Of a stretch of 64,000 nt of DNA, positions 54,676-64,000 are shown in pieces. The notes beneath the pieces were generated by a model. That model was not told the origin of the DNA, made no database searches, and was given only the letters and a program-made list of their open reading frames with translations. Where the stretch lies: the NCBI RefSeq assembly GCF_004340945.1, contig NZ_SLYD01000004.1, positions 310,001 to 374,000 on the forward strand. The letters run 5' to 3'. The translations under genes and the position numbers were made by a program. Origin of the DNA: Sphingomonas sp. PP-F2F-A104-K0414 (lineage in GTDB: Bacteria; Pseudomonadota; Alphaproteobacteria; Sphingomonadales; Sphingomonadaceae). The stretch's first letter is position 1. Each line of letters opens with the position of its first letter.

Positions 54676-54895
54676 GAATATTTCCTCCTGAGGATCTATG
54701 CTGATCCGCTATTGAAGTTCCACATACGAAGACTGTCGAGTCCAGCGGGATTGGGTCCGAAACGAACCGGCCGAAACCGCCGGCATCCGCCCGACACCTC
54801 TCCGACCCACCCCCGACACCGTCATGCGCGATACCGCCATACGAATCTGATGTACAAAGGGTGACGCGGACCGTCCGCGCCGCTATCTGCGCCCC

Positions 54896-57124
<2,229 letters not shown>

Positions 57125-57202
57125 GGCAACGCGGCGGCGGGCGTAGTGAAACGCAGCCTGCTGCGGGCTACCGTTGCTCGCAACTGCCTGCCCCCAAGAG
57201 CG

Positions 57203-57304
57203 CCACCCCGGCGGAGGCCGGGGCCCAGTTGGGAAGGCCGAGGTAACCGAGCACCGCGCTCATCATCGCCGTTCCCCAACTGGGCCCCGGCCTCCGCCGG
57301 GGTA
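57203..57304. repeat. Family A palindromic repeat, copy A7
   Basis: Arms ccaccccggcggaggccggg and cccaactgggccccggcctc; the centre differs from other copies (gagcaccgcgctcatcatcg). Confidence 0.88.
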
Positions 57305-57340
57305 GTGGATTGAGAGCAGGGATAGCTTCGAACCACAGTA

Positions 57341-57396
57341 TGTTTCCCCGCGAAGGCGGGGACCCAGTCTGGGCTCCCGCCTTCGCGGGAGAACAA
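57341..57396. repeat. Family B palindromic repeat, copy B4
   Basis: tgtttccccgcgaaggcggg, then gacccagtctgggctcccgc and cttcgcgggagaacaagg. Confidence 0.9.
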
Positions 57397-57454
57397 GGAG
57401 CGGAGAGGTGTCGTCCGATTGAGCTCACGTCAGGTTTGGCCACCTCCCCCTCTC

Positions 57455-57539
57455 CGTCATCCCAGCGAAAGCTGGGATCTCCCGCACCGGGCCGCAGCGC
57501 TCACCAACGGGGATACCTCAGCGTTCGCTGGGGTGACGG
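57455..57539. repeat. Family C palindromic repeat, copy C3
   Basis: gtcatcccagcgaaagctgg and cctcagcgttcgctggggtg facing each other. Repeats A7, B4 and C3 stand in a row here with short gaps. Confidence 0.85.
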
Positions 57540-57892
57540 GGGCGGATCGGCTTCGGGGGCGATAGCCGAGGAGGACAACAGGCGAGATACGGCGGGGTAT
57601 TGCGCAGGGACGACAGGTCAAGCAGATGACCTGCCGGCTGGCCCACGCACCAAGCCGCGAGGCATCTGACGCCGAGATGCCCCTCAAGGCGGACTGTCCT
57701 ACACCATCGCGATATGCCAGCGTCGGACCATGATCGAAGCATTCCATGCCTACAGCGCTGCCAAGACGCATCGACCGGATTCGAGCGTAGACCAAGCACC
57801 ACCTGTGTCGGGCCGGCCCAGCCGAGGCCGCCACTACCGCAGCGGCGCTGAGCGCGATCATGCCGTCTTCCAGCGTCGACAACGACCTCACG

Positions 57893-58022
57893 GAAATACC
57901 GCGCGAGCGTCTATACTTTCTATACTTCACTTTTCCCGCATCCCCTCTGCCCCCACCAGAACCGCCACGCTCAACCTCATCCGTAGCGTCGCCGTCACCG
58001 GCAAGTCCGCCGTTAAGATCGC
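57893..58022 (+). pseudogene. Decayed duplicate of the promoter and 5' end of the DUF418 gene
   Basis: 57893-58022 aligns without gaps to 58051-58180 (offset 158). Shared blocks include GCGCGAGCGTCT, ACTTTCTATACTTCAC, GCCCCCACCAGAA and ACCTCATCC. In the DUF418 frame it reads IPSAPTRTATLNLIRSVAV against MTPAPTRIATLDLIRGVAV, with the start ATG changed to ATC. It is therefore a non-coding remnant of a partial duplication. Confidence 0.85.
57902..57930 (+). promoter_or_regulatory. 29-bp TATACTT motif, remnant copy
   Basis: CGCGAGCGTCTATACTTTC then TATACTTCAC, in the decayed duplicate. Differs by one base from the copy at 35885-35913. Confidence 0.6.
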
Positions 58023-58059
58023 CTCACCCCAAGCGATACGACGCCCCCACGAAATACTG

Positions 58060-58088
58060 CGCGAGCGTCTGCACTTTCTATACTTCAC
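58060..58088 (+). promoter_or_regulatory. 29-bp TATACTT motif before the DUF418 gene
   Basis: CGCGAGCGTCTGCACTTTC then TATACTTCAC, ending nine bases before the ATG at 58098. If TATACT at 58080 is a -10 box, transcription would start within a few bases of the ATG, giving a nearly leaderless message. No Shine-Dalgarno is visible. Confidence 0.5.
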
Positions 58089-58097
58089 TCTGCCCGC

Positions 58098-59354
58098 ATG
58101 ACCCCCGCCCCCACCAGAATCGCGACGCTGGACCTCATCCGAGGCGTCGCCGTCATGGGCATCCTCGCCTCAAACATCGCCGCATTCGGCTTCCCCGAAT
58201 TCGCCTACATGACCCCCGCCTCGATGGGCGCGCCGAGCACGCCCGACCTGATCGCCTGGACCACGACCTTCATCGTCATCGACGGCAAGATGCGCGGACT
58301 GTTCTCGTTCCTGTTCGGCGCATCGATGCTGCTGGTCATCGACCGCGCCGAGGCGAATGGCGAAGACCCGGCAACGGTCCACTTGCGCCGCATGGCGTGG
58401 CTGTTCGTGTTCGGCATAGCGCATCTGTACCTTCTCTGGTGGGGCGACATCCTCGCGCACTACGCGCTGGTCGGCGCGATCGCGTACATGTTCGCGCGGT
58501 TGCCGGTCCGCTGGCTGATCGGCGTCGGGCTCGCCTGCATCGCGTTCCAGACGGTCGAGTTGACGACGCTCGTCGCCTACACGTTCGACCTCCACGGCGC
58601 CGCGCTCCAGCCGGGCGCAACGGCGCGAGTCATCACGAACTGGCAACTGTTGGCGGATCAATTCGGCCAGCCCTCCCGCGCCTCCGTCACCCGCGAACTC
58701 GCCATCGGCCGTGGCGGATGGCGCGATCTGGTCGCGTGGCGCTGGACGCACGCCGCTGGGCCGATCACGTCCCTCACCGCCACTGGTCCGGAAACGCTAG
58801 GCTTCATGCTGTTCGGCATGGCGGCGCTGCGATCGGGGTTCCTGACGGGGGAATGGTCGCGGCGACGCTACACCGTGATTGCGGTCGTCGGGATCGGACT
58901 CGGCTGGATCGGCTATGCGGCAATAGCGGCGTTCGACATCGCCCATGGGTTCGACGCGCGCTATGTCGCGCTGTCGTGGCTCGCGCTCGCAACCCCGCTT
59001 CGGCCACTGACGATCATGGGGTACGCCGCGGCAATCATCCTGCTCGCACGGCCCGGCGGCTGGCTGACGACTCGCGTCGCGGCGGCAGGTCGAATGGCAT
59101 TCTCCAACTATCTCGGCACGACAATCCTCTGCACCACCCTGTTCTATGGATATGGGTTCGGGCTGTACGGCGCACTGTCGCGAGCCCAGCTCTATCTCGT
59201 GGTCGTGCCGATCTGCCTGCTGATGCTCCTATGGTCGAAGCCCTGGCTCGATCGATTCCGCTATGGTCCGCTCGAATGGCTGTGGCGTAGCCTCTCGCGA
59301 TTCGCGTGGCAGCCGATGCGCGGTTCGGCGTTCACGACGAACCGATCGGACTAG
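58098..59354 (+). CDS. DUF418 membrane protein
   Basis: A 418-residue multi-pass membrane protein. It opens with the family signature RIATLDLIRGVAVMGILASNIAAFGFP and includes FLFGASMLLV, LRRMAWLFVFGIAHLYLLWWGDILAHYALVGAIAYMFARLP and the DUF418 C-terminal AAGRMAFSNYLGTTILCTTLFYGYGFGLYG. About ten helices. Function unknown, related to acyltransferase-3-like folds. A decayed partial copy lies just upstream. Confidence 0.88.
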   Translation: MTPAPTRIATLDLIRGVAVMGILASNIAAFGFPEFAYMTPASMGAPSTPDLIAWTTTFIVIDGKMRGLFSFLFGASMLLVIDRAEANGEDPATVHLRRMAWLFVFGIAHLYLLWWGDILAHYALVGAIAYMFARLPVRWLIGVGLACIAFQTVELTTLVAYTFDLHGAALQPGATARVITNWQLLADQFGQPSRASVTRELAIGRGGWRDLVAWRWTHAAGPITSLTATGPETLGFMLFGMAALRSGFLTGEWSRRRYTVIAVVGIGLGWIGYAAIAAFDIAHGFDARYVALSWLALATPLRPLTIMGYAAAIILLARPGGWLTTRVAAAGRMAFSNYLGTTILCTTLFYGYGFGLYGALSRAQLYLVVVPICLLMLLWSKPWLDRFRYGPLEWLWRSLSRFAWQPMRGSAFTTNRSD

Positions 59355-59355
59355 T

Positions 59356-59393
59356 TGCAAATAAGACGCAAAACAGCTTGCGAGTGGTTCGCA
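59356..59393 (+). promoter_or_regulatory. Possible tandem Fur/Mur-type sites upstream of bfd-bfr
   Basis: TGCAA-ATAAG-ACGCA (59356-59370) and TGCGA-GTGGT-TCGCA (59379-59393). The second is a perfect dyad of the form TGCRA-N5-TYGCA reported for Fur/Mur-family sites in Alphaproteobacteria; the first is imperfect. They lie 23 bases apart, about two helical turns, in front of iron-storage genes. Confidence 0.5.
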
Positions 59394-59429
59394 TTATCCG
59401 TATCTCCTGCTTACAGCTAGGGAGTTCCC

Positions 59430-59600
59430 ATGGTCGTCTGCGTTTGCAATGCCATACGAGAATCCGACGTTCGCAACTGCGCACGCGGCGGTTGCACTAC
59501 ACCGTGCCAGGCCTTCCGTTCGATGGGCCGAAAACCCAAATGTGGCCAGTGCACATCGATAGCGCGAGCGATTATCGACGAGGAACGCGCCGCTGCATAA
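59430..59600 (+). CDS. bfd: Bacterioferritin-associated ferredoxin
   Basis: A 56-residue 2Fe-2S protein (MVVCVCNAIRES...). The CxC pair near residue 4 and the CGQC pair near residue 38 are the cluster ligands, and the middle contains CARGGCTTPCQAF. Bfd reduces iron stored in bacterioferritin, which is encoded 97 bases downstream. GGAG lies before the ATG. Confidence 0.9.
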   Translation: MVVCVCNAIRESDVRNCARGGCTTPCQAFRSMGRKPKCGQCTSIARAIIDEERAAA

Positions 59601-59697
59601 GCGTCGCAACAGCTAAGAAAGCCCGGAAAACCGCCATTTTTGGGGGTTGTGCTAATCTGTGTCAGCCCGCTACATGCTCCTCAGAGGTGACGGAGAT

Positions 59698-60219
59698 ATG
59701 GCCATGCGCGGCGACCCCCAAGTAATCGAATATCTGAACGAGGCGCTCAAGAACGAGCTGACCGCGGTCAATCAATATTGGCTCCATTACCGGATGCTCG
59801 AGCATTGGGGCGTCTACAAGCTCGCCCAGTACGAGCGGATGGAATCGATCGACGAGATGAAGCATGCCGACTGGCTGTCGGAGCGCATCCTGTTCCTCGA
59901 TGGCCTGCCGAACTTCCAGCTGCTCGGCCGCCTCCGTATCGGCGAGACCGTCGAGGAAGTCCTGAAGTCGGATCTCGCGCTCGAAGTCGAGGCTACCGTC
60001 CAGCTCAAGGGTGCGATCTCGTACTGCGAAGAGGTCAAGGATTACATCAGCCGCGACCTGTTCGCGCGCATCCTCGCCAGCGAGGAAGAGCATGTCGACA
60101 CGCTTGAGCGCCAGTTCGAGATGATCGCGCGGATGGGGATCCACAACTACATCCAGCTGAACTCGATCTCGGAGCATGACTCGCCCAAGGCGGGCGCGGC
60201 GCCGTATCTGAAGGGGTGA
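59698..60219 (+). CDS. bfr: Bacterioferritin
   Basis: A 173-residue iron-storage ferritin. NELTAVNQYWLHYRMLEHWGVYKLAQYERMESIDEMKHADWLSERILFLDGLPNFQ contains the ferroxidase Glu and His ligands and the heme-ligand Met of the dimer interface; ASEEEHVDTLERQFEMI holds the later Glu/His. Start at 59698 with CGGAG upstream. With bfd it forms an iron store and release pair. Confidence 0.95.
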   Translation: MAMRGDPQVIEYLNEALKNELTAVNQYWLHYRMLEHWGVYKLAQYERMESIDEMKHADWLSERILFLDGLPNFQLLGRLRIGETVEEVLKSDLALEVEATVQLKGAISYCEEVKDYISRDLFARILASEEEHVDTLERQFEMIARMGIHNYIQLNSISEHDSPKAGAAPYLKG

Positions 60220-60261
60220 GCTACGGGCGATGCCGGTGATCCGGTATCGCCTGCAGGACTT

Positions 60262-60386
60262 CATCCTCCCCCGCCAGGGGGAGGTGGCGCCTTAGGCGAC
60301 GGAGGGGGAGGACACGGAGCAGCGGTTTCGCCTGCCTCCCCCTCCGTCAGGCTAACGCCTGCCACCTCCCCCTGGCGGGGGAGGAT
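60262..60386. repeat. GC-rich inverted repeat (family F), second copy
   Basis: ATCCTCCCCCGCCAGGGGGAGG at the left and its reverse-complement-like CCTCCCCCTGGCGGGGGAGGAT at the right, with paired inner segments (ggcgacggagggggagg / cctccccctccgtcaggc). It lies between bfr (+) and the Hpt gene (-), where it may stop both transcripts. Confidence 0.75.
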
Positions 60387-60395
60387 TGATTTCTT

Positions 60396-60836
60396 TTAGT
60401 CTCCGCCGAACCCCGTTGGGATCGCGCGACGACCGAACCCACCACCGACGACAGGCTTGCGCGCGACGATCGGGTTGGCTTCGCGCTCCAGCAACGTCAG
60501 CGTTTCGCCAAACAGCGGGCGCAGGCGAACAATATGCTCCAGCGCCTCCTCAGGCGTATCCTGTAGCTCCACGCAATCGCGTGCGATCGTCTCGATCGCC
60601 TCGGCGAGATCCGCCAGCGGCTCGGCACCGAACTGTCGCGCTTCGCCCTTGAGCGTGTGCGCCGGGATCACCATCGCCGCGGCATTCAGCGCGCGCATCG
60701 CCGCTTCGATCGCCGCAACCGACTTCACGCCGTCCTCGCGGAAATAGCCCAGGATACGGACAAATCCCGCACCCAGTTCACTTCGGGCTTGCGAATACGC
60801 CGGCCAGTTGATCAAGGTGCTTCCTTCGAACGACAC
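60396..60836 (-). CDS. Hpt (histidine phosphotransfer) domain protein
   Basis: A 146-residue helical protein. The phospho-acceptor is His60 in VIPAHTLKGEARQFGA, a clear Hpt motif. It should relay phosphate between a hybrid kinase and a response regulator; neither is encoded nearby. C-terminal 25 residues are glycine-rich and probably disordered. Confidence 0.85.
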   Translation of the reverse strand: MSFEGSTLINWPAYSQARSELGAGFVRILGYFREDGVKSVAAIEAAMRALNAAAMVIPAHTLKGEARQFGAEPLADLAEAIETIARDCVELQDTPEEALEHIVRLRPLFGETLTLLEREANPIVARKPVVGGGFGRRAIPTGFGGD

Positions 60837-60919
60837 TGTCGCCTTCTCCCGTTGAGCAGTAGCGCCATCAAGATTTAAATCGCATCTTACCCGTTTCAGG
60901 TAAACACACTGTTGTCATA

Positions 60920-61138
60920 CTACCGACAAGTTACGACAAAGGTCCGGTAAAATTCGTCCAAAATGATCTTTACCGTCGCGCCGGCCGCGTCGGCGACCGC
61001 GGCGAGTTCGGTCGGTGCTTGCGGATCGTCCGCCAAGACCTCGACCCGCCGCGCACCATCACGCAACGCGCGGGCGAGCCGCAGCGCCGGCCAGGGGCAG
61101 CGCATGCCCCTGGCATCGATACGAACCACGTCGGACAT
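60920..61138 (-). CDS. TusA-like sulfurtransferase
   Basis: A 72-residue SirA/TusA-fold protein: RIDARGMRCPWPALRLARALRDGARRVEVLADDPQAPTELAAVADAAGA. The motif CPWP carries the persulfide Cys. TusA-type proteins pass sulfur for tRNA thiolation or molybdenum cofactor work. It ends 2 bases upstream of, but on the same strand as, der's stop region (six bases apart). Confidence 0.85.
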   Translation of the reverse strand: MSDVVRIDARGMRCPWPALRLARALRDGARRVEVLADDPQAPTELAAVADAAGATVKIILDEFYRTFVVTCR

Positions 61139-61144
61139 CGCAGC

Positions 61145-62533
61145 CTAGTTGCCGCCGCCGCCCTTGCCGTTGTCGTCATAGGGGTTCTTGGGCGCACGGA
61201 ACATCAATCGGACCGGCACCGCGCCGAAACCGAGGTCCTTGCGCATCGAATTGACCAGATAGCGTTCGTAGCTCGCGGGCAGCTGATCGACGCGCGTGCC
61301 GAAGATGACGAAGCTAGGCGGACGCGTCTTGACCTGCGTGACGTAGCGCATCTTGATCCGCTTGCCGCCTGGGGCCGGTGGCGGAGTCGCCTCGATCGCG
61401 CGCTCGAACCAGCGGTTGAGTTCGCCGGTGCCGACGCGCTTCGACCAGGCGTCGCGGGTGTCGAAACAGGCCTGGAGCAACTGGTCGATGCCCTTGCCGG
61501 TCGCGCCGGACACGGTCATCACGGTGACGCCCTTGACCTGGCTGAGGCCGTCTTCGAGCGCACGCTTGACGCCGTTGAACAGCGACGATGCGCTCTCGGC
61601 GATATCCCATTTGTTGAGCGCAATGACGAGCGCACGGCCCTCCTGCAGCACCTTGTCGGCGATGCGGAGATCCTGCGCCTCGAGGCCCAGCGTGGCGTCG
61701 AGCAGCAGCACGACGACCTCGGCGAAGTCGACCGCATGGAGCGCGTCCTCGACCGACATCTTCTCGAGCTTGTCCTGCACCTTGGCACGCTTGCGCATGC
61801 CCGCGGTGTCGATCAGGCGGACTTTGCGCGCTTCGCCACCGGTCGGGTGCCAGTCGTAGTCGACGCTGATCGAATCGCGCGTGATGCCGGCTTCCGGGCC
61901 GGTGATCATGCGGTCTTCGCCGAGGATGCGGTTGACGAGCGTCGACTTGCCGGCGTTCGGGCGGCCGACGATCGCGAGCTTCAGCGGGCCTTCGTACTCG
62001 TTGTCGGGCTGCTCCTCGGGCGGCTCTTCCTTGCCTTCGAGCAGCGGGAGCAGGCCTTCGAACAGGTCGCCCATGCCTTCGCCGTGCTCGGCCGACAGCT
62101 GGACGGGGTCGCCGAAGCCTAGTGCAAGCGATTCGAGGATGCCGTCTTCGCCGGCGCGGCCTTCGGCCTTGTTGGCGACGAGGAGGACGGGAACATCGGC
62201 AGTGCGCAGCCAGCGCGCGATCTCTTCGTCCAAGGGCACGATCCCAGCGCGGGCGTCGAACAGGAACAGCGCTACGTCAGCCTGCGCGACGGCGGCCTCG
62301 GTCTGCTGGCGCATCCGGCCGGGCAGAGTCTGCGCGTCGTGGTCTTCGTAGCCGGCGGTGTCGATGATGCGGAATTCGAGACCGATCAGCGACGCGTCGC
62401 CTTCGCGGCGATCACGCGTAACGCCGGGCCGGTCGTCGACCAGCGCGAGCTTCTTGCCGACGAGGCGGTTGAACAGAGTCGACTTGCCGACATTTGGGCG
62501 GCCGACGATCGCGACCACGGGGAGTTTGGACAT
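61145..62533 (-). CDS. der: Ribosome biogenesis GTPase Der (EngA)
   Basis: A 462-residue protein with two GTPase domains: VAIVGRPNVGKSTLFNRLVG at the N-terminus with DTAGYED, and LAIVGRPNAGKSTLVNRILG near residue 190 with DTAGMRKRAKVQ; NKAEG and NKWDI are the G4 motifs. The KH-like C domain is at the end. It matures the 50S subunit. Start at 62533 (MSKLPVVAIVGRP). Confidence 0.96.
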   Translation of the reverse strand: MSKLPVVAIVGRPNVGKSTLFNRLVGKKLALVDDRPGVTRDRREGDASLIGLEFRIIDTAGYEDHDAQTLPGRMRQQTEAAVAQADVALFLFDARAGIVPLDEEIARWLRTADVPVLLVANKAEGRAGEDGILESLALGFGDPVQLSAEHGEGMGDLFEGLLPLLEGKEEPPEEQPDNEYEGPLKLAIVGRPNAGKSTLVNRILGEDRMITGPEAGITRDSISVDYDWHPTGGEARKVRLIDTAGMRKRAKVQDKLEKMSVEDALHAVDFAEVVVLLLDATLGLEAQDLRIADKVLQEGRALVIALNKWDIAESASSLFNGVKRALEDGLSQVKGVTVMTVSGATGKGIDQLLQACFDTRDAWSKRVGTGELNRWFERAIEATPPPAPGGKRIKMRYVTQVKTRPPSFVIFGTRVDQLPASYERYLVNSMRKDLGFGAVPVRLMFRAPKNPYDDNGKGGGGN

Positions 62534-62569
62534 GAGGGTGGCCTTAGCGCGTGTCGCGGCAAAGGTCAC

Positions 62570-62602
62570 CTAGTCCCTCTCCCCGCCGGGGAGAGGGACT
62601 AG
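62570..62602. terminator. Perfect 16-bp palindromic hairpin between bamB and der
   Basis: CTAGTCCCTCTCCCCG (62570-62585), one base, then CGGGGAGAGGGACTAG (62587-62602). In the bamB-der direction it is a strong hairpin without a T-run. Both genes read the same way, so it may set their relative expression. Confidence 0.6.
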
Positions 62603-62605
62603 GCG

Positions 62606-63928
62606 TCACCTATACGCGGTGACCTTGCCCTTCTGGTCGAGCGTGTAGAGCGTCGAGTTCGCAACGATCGGCGGCAGCGAGAACGGCGTTTTCGTCTCGA
62701 TCGTCGAGCTTACCGTGCCATCGGTCGGCGAGACGAAATTGATCTCGCCGCGCGAGTTGGTGAGGACCAGACGGTTGCCTGCCAGGATCGGGCCGAACCA
62801 CGTGATCGCGTTGCTGCGCTTCTTCTCGTTCTGGAAGCGCTTCAGCTGCGCGATCCAGCGCGCCTTGCCGTTCGAGCGCGACAGGCAGACCAGGCGCGCA
62901 TCGTCGGTGACAACGAACAGCCACTCGCCTGCGATCCACGGCGTAGAGATGCCCGCGAAGTTCTGCTCCCACAGACGCTGGCCGGTCGACAGTTCGAGCG
63001 CGACCATGCGGCCACCCTGCCCGACCGCATAGACGCGGCCGCCGTCGATCACCGGTGCGGCGTCGATGTCCGACAGGCTCGACACCGAGGTGGTGACCGA
63101 GGTGCGCGAGAGTGCATCCTGCCAGAGGATACGACCATTCTCGTAGCGATAGGCGCTGAGCTCGCCGCTCGAGAAGCCGGCGACCACGGTGCCCTGGCTG
63201 ACCGCGGGGGCTGCGACGCCGAACACGCCCTGTGTTTCGAGCGTGCCCGACTGGACCCACTGAACCTTGCCGTCGGCCTGGTTGAGCGAGAAGACCTGGT
63301 TGTCCTGCGTCAGGACGTACACCGCGCCATTGGCGACGGTCGGCGAACCACGCAGCGGCGCGCCGGGCTTGGCACGCCACAGGATCGCGCCATCGGCCGC
63401 GTTCATAGCAACGACGTCACCGACGCCGTCGGTCGCGTAGAGCTTGCCGTCGTCATAGCTGACGCCGCCGCCGAACCGTGCCGAGCGGTTGATCTTGCCC
63501 TCGGTGATCCCCGCGCTCCACAGTGCCGCGCCGGTATCGGCGGTGAACGCGTGGATCGTCGCGGTGACGTCGGTCACGAACAGCTTGCCGTCGGCGACGA
63601 CCGGCGCCGCGCCGAGACGCTCGCGGTTCGAGCCGCCGTCGATTCCGGACTGCCAGAGGCGCTTGGGCTGATCGGCGAGCGCGAGCTGGCCCATCGATTT
63701 GGCGGGGTTGCCGCCGGGCTGCGCCCAGGCGTCGTTGACCGCGGGCGCGGGCAGCAGGACCTGGACGTCGGCGATCGTCTTGTCGGTCTCGACCTCGTTT
63801 TCCGAGACGAGGATCGAGACGCGGTCGCCGAGCGTCGGCGTCTTCTTGACGCTACCCTTGAAGATCCCGCAACCGCTGAGCGCCACCAGCGCGGCGACGG
63901 CGACCGTCACCCGATATGTCTTCATCAT
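62606..63928 (-). CDS. bamB: Outer-membrane assembly lipoprotein BamB-like (PQQ propeller)
   Basis: A 440-residue lipoprotein: signal YRVTVAVAALVALSGC (lipobox LSGC), then a beta-propeller with repeated blades such as GKLFVTDVTATIHAFTADTGAALW, GKLYATDGVGDVVAMNAADGAILW, GAVYVLTQDNQVFSLNQADGKVQW and GRVYAVGQGGRMVALELSTGQRLW. This is the PQQ-like domain of BamB. The order with der downstream is the usual one. Start 63928 (MMKTYRV). Confidence 0.9.
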   Translation of the reverse strand: MMKTYRVTVAVAALVALSGCGIFKGSVKKTPTLGDRVSILVSENEVETDKTIADVQVLLPAPAVNDAWAQPGGNPAKSMGQLALADQPKRLWQSGIDGGSNRERLGAAPVVADGKLFVTDVTATIHAFTADTGAALWSAGITEGKINRSARFGGGVSYDDGKLYATDGVGDVVAMNAADGAILWRAKPGAPLRGSPTVANGAVYVLTQDNQVFSLNQADGKVQWVQSGTLETQGVFGVAAPAVSQGTVVAGFSSGELSAYRYENGRILWQDALSRTSVTTSVSSLSDIDAAPVIDGGRVYAVGQGGRMVALELSTGQRLWEQNFAGISTPWIAGEWLFVVTDDARLVCLSRSNGKARWIAQLKRFQNEKKRSNAITWFGPILAGNRLVLTNSRGEINFVSPTDGTVSSTIETKTPFSLPPIVANSTLYTLDQKGKVTAYR

Positions 63929-64000
63929 TGCGCCTTGGTATCCTCGTTTGATGCAGCCGGAGTGATCACCCTGACCGTAGCTCCAGTGGCAACAGCATCC
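63925..64000 (-). CDS. C-terminal end of an upstream gene (TPR/YfgM-like by context)
   Basis: The last 24 codons of a minus-strand gene (DAVATGATVRVITPAAS then NEDTKAQ and TGA) overlap the bamB ATG in the form CAATGATG. The rest lies outside the window. In related genomes bamB commonly follows a tetratricopeptide gene of the YfgM type, so the product is only a guess from context. Confidence 0.5.
   Translation of the reverse strand, partial: DAVATGATVRVITPAASNEDTKAQ

Larger units (their letters stand above)
57125..58097. other. 973-bp repeat-filled gap between purL and DUF418
   Basis: Holds repeats A7, B4 and C3 (57203-57539), then about 350 bases (57540-57892) with no recognisable gene, a dyad caggtca/tgacctg at 57614-57633, and finally the decayed copy of the next gene's 5' end (57893-58022). 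The region looks like accumulated debris rather than a gene. Confidence 0.75.

Noticed and set aside
57203..57539. Row of repeats considered as a CRISPR array
   Set aside because: Three different families with unequal spacing and long arms; no constant repeat with unique spacers.
57614..57633. Dyad caggtca-agcaga-tgacctg
   Set aside because: Seven-base arms in debris between genes; too short and isolated to claim a site.

Overview
This is a 64 kb window of high-GC chromosomal DNA from an alphaproteobacterium, most likely Sphingomonadales (Sphingomonas-like). Evidence for that placement: a DUF1476 / BolA / CGFS-glutaredoxin cluster, a TIGR02300 (FYDLN) protein beside aroA-cmk-rpsA-ihfB, a DUF5076 gene between the two CoA-transferase subunits, a LexA box of the alphaproteobacterial GAAC-N7-GAAC type at recA, and many mirror-image dispersed repeats whose chance translations read like WAPAFAG. 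I see no prophage, complete insertion sequence, CRISPR array or conjugation genes. It is ordinary core chromosome with short repeat-rich gaps.

Layout. 1-3541: phosphate uptake pair (DUF47 and PiT) and a GDSL autotransporter esterase. 3688-9382: tRNA-Ala, aroA-cmk, a SemiSWEET gene, rpsA, ihfB, tRNA-Leu. 9295-16053: a substrate-binding lipoprotein whose open frame runs through the tRNA-Leu gene, then RNase T2, nadC, nadA, DUF4230 and an MBL hydrolase. 16481-20599: a minus-strand series of glutaredoxin, BolA, DUF1476, quinone oxidoreductase, leuD, a tiny coupled ORF and leuC. 20855-26000: a tightly coupled minus-strand operon in which scoA and scoB are separated by a P4-type phosphatase and DUF5076, followed by GST and alpha/beta hydrolase. 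26092-37447: TPP enzyme, alaS, Tat-exported M24 peptidase, dicarboxylate symporter, GST, a methyltransferase broken by an 11-bp tandem duplication, and recA. 37921-45531: ispE, a TPR protein without a canonical start, ETF-ubiquinone oxidoreductase, a degenerate uracil-DNA glycosylase, a lytic transglycosylase and moaB. 45741-52510: galU and wecB-wecC (UDP-ManNAcA for a surface polysaccharide), an M48 peptidase, a phosphoesterase, small exported or membrane proteins and a HIRAN protein. 52637-64000: CinA-type protein, map, DUF1842, purL, a repeat-filled gap with a decayed duplicate of the next gene's 5' end, DUF418, bfd-bfr behind a possible Fur-type tandem site, Hpt, TusA-like, der, bamB and the end of an upstream gene.

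The most unusual signals are at repeat and start-site level. Several families of 55-125 bp palindromic elements sit in gaps, and two have been absorbed in frame into proteins: one supplies most of a lipoprotein signal peptide, the other part of a linker insertion in IspE. Other points are a 34-codon ORF locked between leuC and leuD by 4-nt overlaps on both sides, two genes with no normal start codon, a frameshifting exact 11-bp duplication, and a 29-bp TATACTT-containing motif present three times. All family assignments come from reading translations by eye; no database search was run.
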